From CAMBDR01 sp046597185 (GTDB taxonomy: Bacteria > Pseudomonadota > Gammaproteobacteria > Burkholderiales > Burkholderiaceae_D): DNA of 30,744 nucleotides. The position numbers and the translations under genes are program-made. Below, in pieces: positions 1 through 7,980 of the stretch. The notes under the pieces were generated by a model. The model ran no database searches. It worked only from the letters and a program-made list of their open reading frames with translations, and had not been told where the DNA came from. The DNA lies in assembly GCA_046597185.1 (NCBI GenBank), contig JBKJLF010000770.1:1-30744 (forward strand). The letters run 5' to 3'. How positions within the stretch are numbered: the stretch's first letter is position 1; each line of letters begins with the position of its first letter.

Positions 1-1
1 A

Positions 2-1060
2 ATCGGTGCCGACCTGGTGGAGCGGGTGTGGGATCAGGGCAAACGCCTGAAGCCCAAAGAAGTGGTGGCCGAGTTTAATACCTATCTGAACGATGAACTC
101 GATTTAATGCGCGAAGCGGCCAACGGTAGCCAGTTGCGGCGTAACTTCATGACATCCGATCTGTTACTCATACCCGAAATGTATTGGGATTATTGTTCAT
201 CCAACGTGATTGTGATGCAGCGCATGGATGGCGTGCCGATTTCGCAAACTGAGCGTCTGGTGGCGGCAGGCGTGGATTTGAAAAAACTGGCCAGTGATGG
301 TGTGGAGATTTTTTTCACCCAAATGTTTCGCGACGGTTTTTTTCATGCCGATATGCACCCCGGAAATATTTTGGTGTCGATTGAGCCGGAAACCCTGGGG
401 CGCTATATCGCGCTCGATTTTGGCATCGTGGGCACCCTGAATGATTTTGATAAAGACTACCTGTCGCAAAACTTTATCGCCTTTTTCCGGCGCGACTATA
501 AACGCGTGGCCGAAGCGCATATCGAATCCGGTTGGGCACCCAAGGATACCCGGGTGGATGAATTGGAGTCCGCCGTGCGCGCCTGTTGCGAGCCGATTTT
601 TGACCGTCCCTTAAAAGATATTTCGTTTGGCCAGGTGTTGCTGCGCCTGTTTCAAACCTCGCGCCGTTTTAATGTCGAAGTGCAACCGCAACTGGTGTTA
701 TTGCAAAAGACATTGTTAAATATTGAAGGCTTGGGGCGGCAGCTTGATCCCGAACTCGACTTATGGAAAACCGCCAAGCCCTATTTGGAGCGCTGGATGG
801 CCGAGCAAGTCGGTTGGCAAGGCATGTTGGATCGCTTAAAGTCGGAAGCGCCACGTTTTTCGCATTTTTTGCCGCAATTGCCGCGTTTGGTGCACCAGGC
901 TTTAAGCCGGGCCAGTAGCGAGCGCAATGGGCCTTTGCTGGAAGCTTTGTTGTCAGAGCAGCGGCGCACCAATTTCTTGCTCAGCATCTTATTTTCCAGT
1001 GTTGGCGTGGCGTTACTGGGTGGGCTGGGTTGGCTGGCTTGGGTGCGTTGGGGGCTTTAA
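2..1060 (+). CDS. ubiB: UbiB family protein kinase-like/ATPase, 5' end missing
   Basis: This is the C-terminal two thirds of UbiB, the atypical kinase/ADCK-family ATPase needed for ubiquinone biosynthesis at the inner membrane. The frame is open from the window edge, so the GTG at 17 is only an internal codon; the family is usually 500-550 aa. The conserved ADCK signatures are visible: HADMHPGN (catalytic-loop like) around nt 350-365 and LDFGIVG (DFG-like metal-binding motif) around nt 415-432. The last 30 residues form a hydrophobic glycine-rich segment, matching the C-terminal membrane anchor of the family. It heads a + strand run with the fmdB-like, DUF502, aspS and nudB genes, an arrangement common in betaproteobacteria. 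Identity is secure; only the start lies outside the window. Confidence 0.95.
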   Translation: MGADLVERVWDQGKRLKPKEVVAEFNTYLNDELDLMREAANGSQLRRNFMTSDLLLIPEMYWDYCSSNVIVMQRMDGVPISQTERLVAAGVDLKKLASDGVEIFFTQMFRDGFFHADMHPGNILVSIEPETLGRYIALDFGIVGTLNDFDKDYLSQNFIAFFRRDYKRVAEAHIESGWAPKDTRVDELESAVRACCEPIFDRPLKDISFGQVLLRLFQTSRRFNVEVQPQLVLLQKTLLNIEGLGRQLDPELDLWKTAKPYLERWMAEQVGWQGMLDRLKSEAPRFSHFLPQLPRLVHQALSRASSERNGPLLEALLSEQRRTNFLLSILFSSVGVALLGGLGWLAWVRWGL

Positions 1061-1129
1061 TGAAGCCAATGAGGAATCCAACGAGGAAGCCAATGAGGAA
1101 GCCAATGAGGAAGCCAATGAGGACGCAAG
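1061..1129. repeat. 12-bp tandem repeat directly after ubiB
   Basis: About five and a half copies of a 12-bp unit (TGAGGAAGCCAA, with variants) begin immediately after the ubiB stop codon. The two units at 1094-1105 and 1106-1117 are identical, and the outer units are diverged. In one frame the array would encode repeated Asn-Glu-Glu-Ala, but that frame has no credible gene, so the array is most likely non-coding slippage-derived DNA. Confidence 0.85.
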
Positions 1130-1219
1130 TACCCGGATTTATCGGGCATAATTGCACGTAAGCGGAATTTTAACTGGCAAATTTGGCAACGTCATGGCAG
1201 AAATGCGTCAGACGCGACA

Positions 1220-1253
1220 TTGACTTAAAAAAAATCAGAAAAGCCGTTATAAT
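1220..1253 (+). promoter_or_regulatory. Candidate promoter upstream of the fmdB-like gene
   Basis: A perfect TATAAT hexamer lies at 1248-1253, about 36 bp before the fmdB-like start. The nearest good -35 match, TTGACT at 1220-1225, is 22 bp away, longer than the usual 16-18 bp. The sequence at the ideal distance is only an A-rich tract. The -10 element is therefore convincing on its own, while the full promoter is tentative. It would give the fmdB-DUF502-aspS-nudB genes transcription independent of ubiB. Confidence 0.35.
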
Positions 1254-1288
1254 TCAGGGTTTTGGATGATTTTCCCCGGAGTATTCGT

Positions 1289-1648
1289 ATGCCGATTTAT
1301 GCGTATCGCTGTGAAGCGTGTGGTTTTGCCAAAGATGTATTGCAAAAATTATCTGACCCGCAGTTGACGGTTTGCCTGTCCTGTGGCAAAGAAACCTTTA
1401 AAAAACAAGTGACTGCAGCCGGATTTCAACTCAAGGGAACCGGTTGGTACGTCACCGATTTTCGCGGTGGCTCAGGCGGCACGGCGGCGGTGGCCCCCGC
1501 GAGCGAGAGTGGTGAGAGCAAGCCTGCGGCCAGTAGTGATGCGGGGGGCGCAGCAAAAACGGAAAGCAAATCGGAAAGCAAATCCGAAGCCAAGTCCGAA
1601 ACCAAATCCGAATCTAAATCCGAATCCAAGCCCGCTGGTTCCAGTTAA
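1289..1648 (+). CDS. FmdB family zinc-ribbon protein
   Basis: A 119-aa protein that opens with the FmdB-type regulator zinc ribbon: MPIYAYRC, then Cys8-x2-Cys11 and Cys29-x2-Cys32. The ATG at 1289 was chosen over an upstream in-frame start because the family begins with MPIYxYxC and because GGAG at 1278-1281 sits at a good distance. The molecular role of this family is not well defined; the fold suggests a small metal-binding, possibly nucleic-acid-binding protein. After about residue 65 the sequence becomes low-complexity, ending in a Lys-Ser-Glu-Ser type tetrapeptide repeat that is probably disordered. It lies between ubiB and the DUF502 gene in a conserved betaproteobacterial order. The family call is firm; the function is not. 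Confidence 0.88.
   Translation: MPIYAYRCEACGFAKDVLQKLSDPQLTVCLSCGKETFKKQVTAAGFQLKGTGWYVTDFRGGSGGTAAVAPASESGESKPAASSDAGGAAKTESKSESKSEAKSETKSESKSESKPAGSS
1556..1632 (+). repeat. 12-bp coding repeat in the fmdB-like tail
   Basis: Six diverged 12-bp units of the type AAATCCGAAAGC encode repeated K-S-E-S/A/T tetrapeptides at the C-terminus of the zinc-ribbon protein. Third-position differences between units show that the array is not a very recent expansion. Confidence 0.8.
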
Positions 1649-1689
1649 TTTACTTAAGGATGGTGTGAATATGCCACACCATAGACAAT

Positions 1690-2310
1690 GTGATACGTAA
1701 ATATTTTATTTCAGGCCTGTTGGTGTTGGTGCCCCTGATCATCACCCTGTGGGTGTTGAATTTGATCATTAGCACCCTGGATCAATCCTTGTTATTACTG
1801 CCAGTGGATTGGCGACCCAAAAAATTGCTCGGGTATGACGTTCCCGTGCTGGGCACCATCATGACTTTGTTGATTGTCTTGGTCACCGGTTTGTTGACGC
1901 GCAATTTTGTCGGTGATTATGTTCTCAACAAATGGGAACGGGTGCTCAACCACATCCCGCTGGTCAATTCGCTCTATTCCAGCGTCAAACAAGTCTCAGA
2001 AACCTTGTTTAGCTCGTCGGGTAACGCATTTCGCAAAGCCGTGTTGGTGCCCTATCCGCACCCGCGCGCCTGGACTATCGCCTTTCTTACCGGAGTTCCG
2101 GGCGGCGATGTTAAAAATCACTTACAAGGTGACTTTATCAGCGTGTATGTGCCTACCACGCCTAACCCGACCTCGGGTTTTTTTCTGATGTTCCGTCGTG
2201 AAGACGTGGTGGAACTGGATATGAGCGTGGATGCGGCCCTGAAATATATCGTTTCAATGGGCGTGGTTGCGCCCGATTTTACGTCATCGTCCGGGGCAAA
2301 TCAAAACTGA
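1690..2310 (+). CDS. DUF502 family inner-membrane protein
   Basis: A 206-aa DUF502 (COG2928) protein. Two hydrophobic segments, at about residues 7-28 and 55-75, are followed by a soluble domain containing the typical NSLYSSVKQVSETL and PYPHPxxW stretches. The family is of unknown function and is predicted to be anchored in the inner membrane. GTG at 1690 is the only usable start: the frame is closed by a stop at 1666-1668 and no ATG follows before the conserved N-terminus. No good Shine-Dalgarno lies at the right distance. Instead AAGGA at 1656-1660 fits a 9-codon ORF starting with ATG at 1671 that overlaps the GTG start, which suggests translation by coupling. It lies between the fmdB-like gene and aspS. 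Confidence 0.9.
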   Translation: MIRKYFISGLLVLVPLIITLWVLNLIISTLDQSLLLLPVDWRPKKLLGYDVPVLGTIMTLLIVLVTGLLTRNFVGDYVLNKWERVLNHIPLVNSLYSSVKQVSETLFSSSGNAFRKAVLVPYPHPRAWTIAFLTGVPGGDVKNHLQGDFISVYVPTTPNPTSGFFLMFRREDVVELDMSVDAALKYIVSMGVVAPDFTSSSGANQN

Positions 2311-2366
2311 ACTATCGGCTATTGATTGCTTTCCGCTGATTTATCGTTGATTTATTGCTTATTGGT

Positions 2367-2387
2367 TTATTAATCGCTTATTAATCG
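2367..2387. repeat. 11-bp direct repeat in the aspS leader
   Basis: TTATTAATCG occurs at 2367-2376 and again at 2378-2387, inside the AT-rich 144-bp spacer between the DUF502 gene and aspS. The surrounding stretch consists of similar TTATT/TTGATT words. It may contain an aspS promoter, but no clear -35/-10 pair can be singled out. Confidence 0.6.
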
Positions 2388-2454
2388 TTTAACTTGATCC
2401 TCGCCTGGTGCACACATTGCGCAAGCAGGGTTTTTCCTACTAAAGAGAATATTT

Positions 2455-4269
2455 ATGTCAATGCGAACTCACTATTGCGGCCTCACCACCGAAGCCTTGT
2501 TGGGGCAAACTGTCAGCCTGTGCGGCTGGGTGCATCGGCGGCGCGATCATGGCAAGGTCATTTTTATCGATTTGCGCGACCGCGAAGGTTTGGTGCAAAT
2601 CGTTTGCGACCCGGATTTAATGGGCGACAGCTTCAAGGCGGCTGAAGCGGTGCGCAATGAATTTTGTCTGCGTATCACAGGTCGGGTGCGTGAACGTATT
2701 GATGGTGCGATCAACCCGAAATTAACTTCGGGCAAAATTGAAGTTTATTGCGATCAACTGGAAGTATTGAACCCCTCCGTCACGCCACCGTTCCAGTTGG
2801 ATGACGACAACCTCTCTGAAACCACGCGTTTAACCCATCGCGTACTCGATTTGCGCCGTCCGCAAATGCAAACCAATTTGCGTTTGCGCTATAAGGTGTC
2901 GATGGAAGTGCGCAAGTTCCTCGACGCCAACGGCTTTATCGATATCGAAACCCCGATGCTGACCAAATCCACGCCCGAAGGTGCGCGCGACTATCTGGTG
3001 CCATCGCGCGTGCATGACGGCCATTTCTTTGCCTTGCCGCAATCGCCGCAATTATTCAAGCAATTATTGATGGTGGCCAATTTTGATCGTTACTACCAAA
3101 TCGTGAAATGCTTCCGCGATGAAGATTTGCGCGCCGACCGTCAGCCTGAATTTACCCAAATCGATTGCGAAACCTCGTTCATGAATGAGCAGGAAATTCG
3201 TGATTTGTTTGAAGGCATGATTCGCATTGTCTTTAAAAACGCCTGCGACATTGATTTACCGAATCCTTTCCCGGTGATGGATTACGCCACCGCCATGGGG
3301 TTATATGGTTCGGACAAGCCCGACATGCGCGTCAAGTTGCAATTTACCGACTTGACCGAAGTTATGAAAGATGTCGATTTCAAAGTCTTTGCGGCAGCGG
3401 CCACCATGGCCAATGGCCGCGTGGTGGGCTTGCTGGTGCCCGGTGGCGCGCGTGAAAATACGGGCATGCCGCGCTCCGAAATCGACGCCTACACCCAATT
3501 TGTGGCCATTTACGGCGCACGCGGTTTGGCCTATATCAAGGTCAATGACAAGGCCAAAGGGCGTGACGGTTTGCAGTCGCCCATCGTCAAAAACCTGCAC
3601 GATGCCGCGCTGGAAAAAATCCTGGCCTTAACGGGTGCGCAAGATGGCGATTTGATTTTCTTTGGTGCCGACAAAGCCAAGGTGGTGAATGATGCGATTG
3701 GTGCTTTGCGTGTGAAAATCGGGCATAGCGAATTTGGCCGTAAAAACCGTTTGTTTGAAGACACCTGGAAGCCGCTGTGGGTGATTGACTTCCCGATGTT
3801 TGAATACGATGAAGACGGTGACCGCTGGAGCGCCACGCATCACCCCTTTACCGCGCCGCAAGACGGGCATGAAGACATGTTGGAGACCGACCCCGGCAAA
3901 TGTATCGCCAAAGCGTATGACATGGTTTTGAATGGTTGGGAAATGGGTGGCGGCTCAATCAGGATTCACCGTGCCGAGGTGCAGAGCAAGGTATTCCGCG
4001 CCTTGAAGATCAATGCCGAAGATGCGCAATTGAAGTTTGGTTTCTTGCTGGACGCGCTGCAATACGGCGCGCCACCGCATGGTGGTTTGGCCTTTGGTCT
4101 GGATCGTTTGGTAACCATGTTGACTCATTCGGATTCGATCCGCGACGTGATTGCCTTCCCCAAAACCCAGCGTGCGCAATGTTTGCTGACGCAAGCGCCG
4201 TCGGGCGTGGATGAAAAGCAATTGCGCGAACTGCATATCCGTTTGCGCACCACCCAGCCTGTGGCGTAA
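2455..4269 (+). CDS. aspS: Aspartyl-tRNA synthetase (probably nondiscriminating)
   Basis: A 604-aa bacterial-type class II aspartyl-tRNA synthetase that charges tRNA(Asp), and possibly tRNA(Asn), in the cytoplasm. The N-terminal OB-fold anticodon-binding domain is followed by the catalytic core with motif 1 (THRVLDLRRP), motif 2 (FRDEDLRADRQPEFTQ) and motif 3 (GGLAFGLDRL). The bacterial GAD insert lies in the middle. AAAGAGA at 2442-2448 fits the ATG at 2455; most relatives begin at the second Met (2461). The N-terminal domain has His in RRRDHG where the discriminating E. coli enzyme has Leu; in known nondiscriminating enzymes a His here relaxes specificity. Dual Asp/Asn charging is thus inferred, and would require GatCAB elsewhere in the genome. 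nudB follows after 9 bp. Confidence 0.97.
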   Translation: MSMRTHYCGLTTEALLGQTVSLCGWVHRRRDHGKVIFIDLRDREGLVQIVCDPDLMGDSFKAAEAVRNEFCLRITGRVRERIDGAINPKLTSGKIEVYCDQLEVLNPSVTPPFQLDDDNLSETTRLTHRVLDLRRPQMQTNLRLRYKVSMEVRKFLDANGFIDIETPMLTKSTPEGARDYLVPSRVHDGHFFALPQSPQLFKQLLMVANFDRYYQIVKCFRDEDLRADRQPEFTQIDCETSFMNEQEIRDLFEGMIRIVFKNACDIDLPNPFPVMDYATAMGLYGSDKPDMRVKLQFTDLTEVMKDVDFKVFAAAATMANGRVVGLLVPGGARENTGMPRSEIDAYTQFVAIYGARGLAYIKVNDKAKGRDGLQSPIVKNLHDAALEKILALTGAQDGDLIFFGADKAKVVNDAIGALRVKIGHSEFGRKNRLFEDTWKPLWVIDFPMFEYDEDGDRWSATHHPFTAPQDGHEDMLETDPGKCIAKAYDMVLNGWEMGGGSIRIHRAEVQSKVFRALKINAEDAQLKFGFLLDALQYGAPPHGGLAFGLDRLVTMLTHSDSIRDVIAFPKTQRAQCLLTQAPSGVDEKQLRELHIRLRTTQPVA

Positions 4270-4278
4270 GGAGGCAGT

Positions 4279-4749
4279 ATGCAGCGCCCGTTCAAGATAC
4301 CGCAATCTGTATTGGTCGTGATTTACACGGCGCAATTGGAGGTGTTTTTGATTGAGCGGACTGATCATGCGGGTTATTGGCAGTCGGTAACGGGTTCCAA
4401 AGACAGTTTGGACGAGGCCGCGCGCGAGACGGCGCGGCGTGAGGTGGCGGAGGAGACCGGGATTATGGTCGGTTCGCCCGGGGTGCCCGAGGTTCCCGAA
4501 GGGGCCTTGCGCGACTGGCAGCTCTCCAATGTGTATGAAATTTACCCGATCTGGCAGCACCGCTATGGGCCGGGTGTGACGCAAAATACCGAGTATGTAT
4601 TTGGTTTGCTGGTGCCGCGCGAGATTACGGTCAGGCTTGCGCCGCGTGAGCATGTCGCGTATCAATGGTTGCCGTATCGTGAGGCAGCGGATCGTTGTTT
4701 TTCGCCATCCAATGCGGAGGCGATTTTGCAGTTGCCTAATTATGCATGA
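4279..4749 (+). CDS. nudB: Dihydroneopterin triphosphate pyrophosphatase (Nudix)
   Basis: A 156-aa Nudix hydrolase closely resembling NudB, which removes pyrophosphate from dihydroneopterin triphosphate in folate biosynthesis. Visible features are the start RPFKIPQSVLVVIY, WQSVTGS before the Nudix box, the catalytic core REVAEETGI at about residues 55-63, and the NudB-like RYGPGVTQNTE stretch. The spacing between the Nudix-box Gly and the first Glu is one residue longer than in E. coli. An excellent GGAGG lies 5-6 bp upstream of the ATG, and the gene is 9 bp downstream of aspS. The aspS-nudB pairing is usual in betaproteobacteria, so the two are almost certainly co-transcribed. Confidence 0.92.
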   Translation: MQRPFKIPQSVLVVIYTAQLEVFLIERTDHAGYWQSVTGSKDSLDEAARETARREVAEETGIMVGSPGVPEVPEGALRDWQLSNVYEIYPIWQHRYGPGVTQNTEYVFGLLVPREITVRLAPREHVAYQWLPYREAADRCFSPSNAEAILQLPNYA

Positions 4750-4772
4750 TGTGCCTGTTTTTAGGAAATGGG

Positions 4773-4799
4773 AATTCATCACACACTGCGTGATGAATT
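4773..4799. promoter_or_regulatory. Perfect 10-bp inverted repeat (7-nt centre)
   Basis: AATTCATCAC at 4773-4782 and GTGATGAATT at 4790-4799 are exact reverse complements around a 7-nt centre. The repeat lies between the nudB stop and the peptidase start. No T-run follows on either strand, so it does not look like an intrinsic terminator. It could be an operator for the downstream gene or an RNA hairpin at the end of the aspS-nudB transcript. Confidence 0.6.
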
Positions 4800-4814
4800 G
4801 ACCGCCAATAAGCA

Positions 4815-5513
4815 ATGACTGTCTCGCCTAAGCCGCTCTACCTGTTCGCCGACAGCCAACTCCTGTTCTGGCAAGAACACGGCCACTATTTTATGGAATC
4901 GGTTGCCGCTCAAATCACCAACACACCCGCCAAAGCCGCCTATTTGGGCGCATCGAATGGCGATTTACCTGAATATTATGGCTTGTTCCAGGAAGCAATG
5001 GCTTGCGCCGGCATTAGCGACTGCCGCATGATTGCGACGCAATTGAGCAATCAGGACAGGCAATATCTGGAACAAGCGGATTTGATTTTACTGGCGGGTG
5101 GCGATGTGGCGCAAGGCTGGCAGGCTTTTGTAGCGCACGACTTGCCAACCTTGCTACGCCGCCGCTATGCCGAAGGGGCGGTGCTTGTTGGCATTTCGGC
5201 GGGGGCGGTGCAACTGGGGCGTTATGGCTGGCGCGAAATGGGTGAAACAGGCCTCAGACGTGAGGTGTTTGATACTTTGAATTTGGTGCCGTATCTAATC
5301 GACGCGCATGACAAGCGCAATGACTGGCAGCGTTTGCAAGCGACCATCGGTTTGCTGGGTCAGGCTTGCACCGGGATTGGTATCCCGAGCGGCGCGGGAT
5401 TGATTTATTACCCTGACCAATCGCTGGAACCGGTGCGGCGTGCTCTGGATGTGTTTCGTGGTGGGGAGAACGGCATCGTCACGGCCAGCATGTTGCTGCC
5501 GGAGCGCGGCTGA
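4815..5513 (+). CDS. Peptidase S51 (PepE/cyanophycinase-like) family protein
   Basis: A 232-aa protein with the class I glutamine-amidotransferase-like fold of family S51, which includes dipeptidase E and cyanophycinase. The nucleophile elbow is GISAGA with Ser128. It is preceded by LILLAGGD at about 90-97 and followed by a candidate catalytic His in DAHDKRNDW. Length matches dipeptidase-type S51 members. No signal peptide is seen, so it should be cytoplasmic. Substrate cannot be told from the sequence; cleavage of Asp-containing dipeptides is a family-based guess. The ATG at 4815 has only a weak upstream AAG. The gene stands alone after the 4773-4799 palindrome. Confidence 0.75.
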   Translation: MTVSPKPLYLFADSQLLFWQEHGHYFMESVAAQITNTPAKAAYLGASNGDLPEYYGLFQEAMACAGISDCRMIATQLSNQDRQYLEQADLILLAGGDVAQGWQAFVAHDLPTLLRRRYAEGAVLVGISAGAVQLGRYGWREMGETGLRREVFDTLNLVPYLIDAHDKRNDWQRLQATIGLLGQACTGIGIPSGAGLIYYPDQSLEPVRRALDVFRGGENGIVTASMLLPERG

Positions 5514-5624
5514 GGCGCTTTCCCAAATAGGTGCAGGTTCTTCCCTGAGCAAACACAACGATCCCACACCGTTAGCACCAAGGTTGTTTTGATAATCTTC
5601 ATAAATTGCGTTTGACTTTATTGA

Positions 5625-5903
5625 CTTCGCTTGATATTAACGCTGCGGGCGTTTCAATATACTTACAGCTATAACACGCCATTCGTTCCCGGCCTTGACT
5701 TCAATCAGTCCATTTCACATGCGGGTTCGGGTTTGACAACTTGGTCGGAATTTGTGATCACGGGGCAAAACCATGCCAATTTTTTTGGCAATGCGAATTC
5801 GGTTGTAGTGAATGCGGTGCCGGAGCCAGAAACTTATGCGATGCTGGTGGTGGGCTTGCTGGGGCTGGGGTGGGCCGTGTGGCGTAAGGCCAGGGCGGCT
5901 TGA
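5625..5903 (+). pseudogene. PEP-CTERM sorting-signal protein remnant
   Basis: The reading frame ends in a textbook PEP-CTERM tail: VPEPETYAM, then a hydrophobic helix (MLVVGLLGLGWAVW) and a basic end (RKARAA). This tail directs exosortase (EpsH/XrtA-type) processing of exported proteins. The preceding 55 residues look like the Gly/Ser/Asn-rich end of such a protein. No signal peptide exists: the frame is closed by a stop at 5622-5624 and the only possible start is TTG at 5631, without a ribosome site. A PEP-CTERM protein without a secretion signal cannot reach the exosortase, so this is most likely the 3' remnant of a deleted gene. Confidence 0.7.
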
Positions 5904-5953
5904 TTCGGCTGCGCTTGGAGTCCAGCCACCCTTCGCCGTTACCTTGTCGAATT

Positions 5954-6808
5954 TTATTTCAACTCATACGCCGCCTTGGCAAACGACTGTAAAGGTTCCA
6001 AATCCGCATAATTGGTAGGCCTCCCCTGCTGTTTGGCAAAAAATGCTTCCATCAAATTACTGCTTTGCCATATCCCCGATTGCAGCCACCCCATTTGTTG
6101 CAGCGCGTCGCCAGTGCTGTGGTCGCGCGCGTAGTGAATGGCTTGCTTGCTGCCCCATACTGCCACCGGTGGTTTTTGTGCAATCTCGCGCGCCATTTGC
6201 AAGGCTGCTTCCACCATTTCCGCATGCGAGACAAACACGTCATTCACCAAACCCACCGCCTGCGCCCGCTGCGCCGATAAACGCCGCCCGGTGTAAGCCA
6301 ATTCATGCACAATCCCTTCCGGAATTAATTTTGGCAAGCGTTGTAAGGTGCCCACATCGGCCACCATGCCAATATTGATTTCTTGTATCGCAAAATACGC
6401 ATCGGCACTGGCCAGCCTGATGTCACAGGCACACACCATATCCACCCCGCCACCGATGCAACCGCCATGAATCGCCACAATCACCGGCATGCGCAATTGT
6501 TCCAGTAAATTGAAGGTGTGCTGCATATCCAGTAACATCGGGGCCATATTGGCACGGCCTACCGCGCTGCTATCATCCATTTTCACCGCGCCATTGCTAA
6601 ATACATCCAGCGCCATGCCCGCAGTAAAATGCTTGCCCGTCGATGAAATCACCAGCGCGCGCGCCTTGGCGCTTTGTTGCAGATCATTCAGTATTTCGGT
6701 TAATTCGCGCCAAAAAATCGGCTGCATGGTATTGAAGTTGTCAGGGCGCGACATGGTGAGATGCGCAACTTTGTCTTCTATGCTTAAGGTGAAACATTGG
6801 TGGCTCAT
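5954..6808 (-). CDS. Dienoyl-CoA isomerase-like crotonase (enoyl-CoA hydratase family)
   Basis: A 284-aa crotonase-fold protein. The oxyanion-hole region GGCIGGGVDMVCACDIRLAS and the stretch EINIGMVADVGTLQRLPK match the delta(3,5)-delta(2,4)-dienoyl-CoA isomerase (ECH1) type, where the Glu and Asp of E-x7-D are catalytic. It should shift double bonds in unsaturated acyl-CoAs during beta-oxidation; plain hydratase activity cannot be excluded. GAGGACAATA precedes the ATG at 6808. It diverges from the nitronate monooxygenase-like gene across 154 bp, and the nearby acyl-CoA ligases suggest a shared role in acyl-CoA catabolism. Confidence 0.87.
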   Translation of the reverse strand: MSHQCFTLSIEDKVAHLTMSRPDNFNTMQPIFWRELTEILNDLQQSAKARALVISSTGKHFTAGMALDVFSNGAVKMDDSSAVGRANMAPMLLDMQHTFNLLEQLRMPVIVAIHGGCIGGGVDMVCACDIRLASADAYFAIQEINIGMVADVGTLQRLPKLIPEGIVHELAYTGRRLSAQRAQAVGLVNDVFVSHAEMVEAALQMAREIAQKPPVAVWGSKQAIHYARDHSTGDALQQMGWLQSGIWQSSNLMEAFFAKQQGRPTNYADLEPLQSFAKAAYELK

Positions 6809-6962
6809 TATTGTCCTCGCTGAAATGGCATTAATATGAAATTTTGTTATAAGCTGTAATCTAGCACGCCCGTTCTGCTTACGCGGTAAAATCCAGGTTC
6901 AGGTTTGATTTTCCCCTTCTTGTTTTTATCCTTCTTTCATCCTTCTTTCGCGCGAGGTTTGT

Positions 6963-7922
6963 ATGGCATTGCCTGCTGTGTTGCAAAATTTAAGTTTGCC
7001 TGTGATCGCGGCTCCACTGTTTATTGCCAGCGGGCCGCGTTTGGTGGCCGAGCAATGTAAGGCGGGTATTGTCGGCTCCTTCCCGGCACTCAATGCGCGC
7101 CCGGCTGAATTGCTCGATACCTGGCTTACCGATATCCAGGCCGAATTGGCCGCCTTTCAAGCCGCCAACCCCGATTGTCGCGTGGGGCCGATTGCGGTCA
7201 ACCAAATTGTGCACCATTCCAACGACCGTTTACAACATGACGTGGAAGTGGTGGTGAAACATCAGATTCCGATTACGATTACCTCTCTGCGCGCCCCCTC
7301 AACCGAGATGCTGGATGCGATACATTCCTATGGCGGTATCGTCTTGCATGATGTGATTTCGATTCGCCATGCCGAAAAAGCACTCGAAGCCGGGGTCGAT
7401 GGTTTGATTTTGGTTTGCGCAGGCGCGGGTGGGCATGCGGGTGGCTTGTCGCCGTTTGCTTTGGTGGGTGAAGTGCGCAAAATTTACGCCGGCCCCATCG
7501 CCTTGTCCGGCTCCATTGCCACTGGTGATGCCATTTTGGCGGCGCAAGCCATGGGCGCAGATTTCGCCTATATCGGTTCGCGCTTTTTGGCCACCAAAGA
7601 AAGTAATGTGAGCGATGATTATCGCAATGGCATTATTGAATCAACCGCCGCCGATGTGATTTATACCAATTTGTTTACCGGTGTCCATGGCAATTATTTG
7701 CGCAAGTCGATTGTGGCGGCAGGGCTGGACCCGGACGATTTACCTGTGGCCGATAAAACCAAGATGAATTTTGGTTCGTCCGGCGCTGCCAAAGCCTGGC
7801 GTGATATTTGGGGTGCGGGGCAGGGCGTGGGGCTGATGCATGATGCGCCGGGTACGGCAGAAATTGTGGCACGCTTGCATGCTGAATATGTAGCCGCAAG
7901 GGCGCGCCTGGCTTTGTGCTAG
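6963..7922 (+). CDS. Nitronate monooxygenase / 2-nitropropane dioxygenase-like flavoprotein
   Basis: A 319-aa TIM-barrel FMN protein of the nitronate monooxygenase family, with the N-terminal LPVIAAPLFIASGPRLVAEQC, the central LILVCAGAGGHAGG and the phosphate-binding LSGSIATGDAILAAQAMGADFAYIGSRF. GHAGG contains the His expected at the active site of class I/NPD-like members. These enzymes oxidise alkyl nitronates such as propionate-3-nitronate; some relatives (FabK-like) reduce enoyl thioesters. CGAGG upstream of the ATG at 6963 supports the start. The proximal leader contains a CCTTCTTTC direct repeat. It ends at the 7947-7964 terminator, so it is probably monocistronic. Confidence 0.88.
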   Translation: MALPAVLQNLSLPVIAAPLFIASGPRLVAEQCKAGIVGSFPALNARPAELLDTWLTDIQAELAAFQAANPDCRVGPIAVNQIVHHSNDRLQHDVEVVVKHQIPITITSLRAPSTEMLDAIHSYGGIVLHDVISIRHAEKALEAGVDGLILVCAGAGGHAGGLSPFALVGEVRKIYAGPIALSGSIATGDAILAAQAMGADFAYIGSRFLATKESNVSDDYRNGIIESTAADVIYTNLFTGVHGNYLRKSIVAAGLDPDDLPVADKTKMNFGSSGAAKAWRDIWGAGQGVGLMHDAPGTAEIVARLHAEYVAARARLALC

Positions 7923-7940
7923 CCCGAAGTGCTGGTGCCA

Positions 7941-7980
7941 TAAAAAACGCACCCGAAGGTGCGTCTTAGTTGGGGTTTTT
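7941..7980. terminator. Bidirectional intrinsic terminator between convergent genes
   Basis: A 7-bp stem (ACGCACC at 7947-7953, GGTGCGT at 7958-7964) closes a 4-nt loop. Read on the minus strand the loop is TTCG and six Ts follow directly, a classical terminator for the ligase gene ending at 7980. On the + strand a T-run appears only about 11 nt after the stem, so it should also work, less strongly, for the gene ending at 7922. Confidence 0.88.

Noticed and set aside
1061..1129. CRISPR-like array
   Set aside because: The units are 12 bp and directly adjacent with no spacers, so this is a simple tandem repeat.
927..1151. + strand frame across the ubiB end and the 12-bp repeat, encoding an Asn-Glu-Glu-Ala array
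   Set aside because: It mostly shadows ubiB in another frame; the repetitive end is simply the translated tandem repeat, and no start signal is present.
3955..4815. 286-codon minus-strand frame over the end of aspS and nudB
   Set aside because: Antisense shadow of two clearly conserved genes; no ribosome site or recognisable domain.
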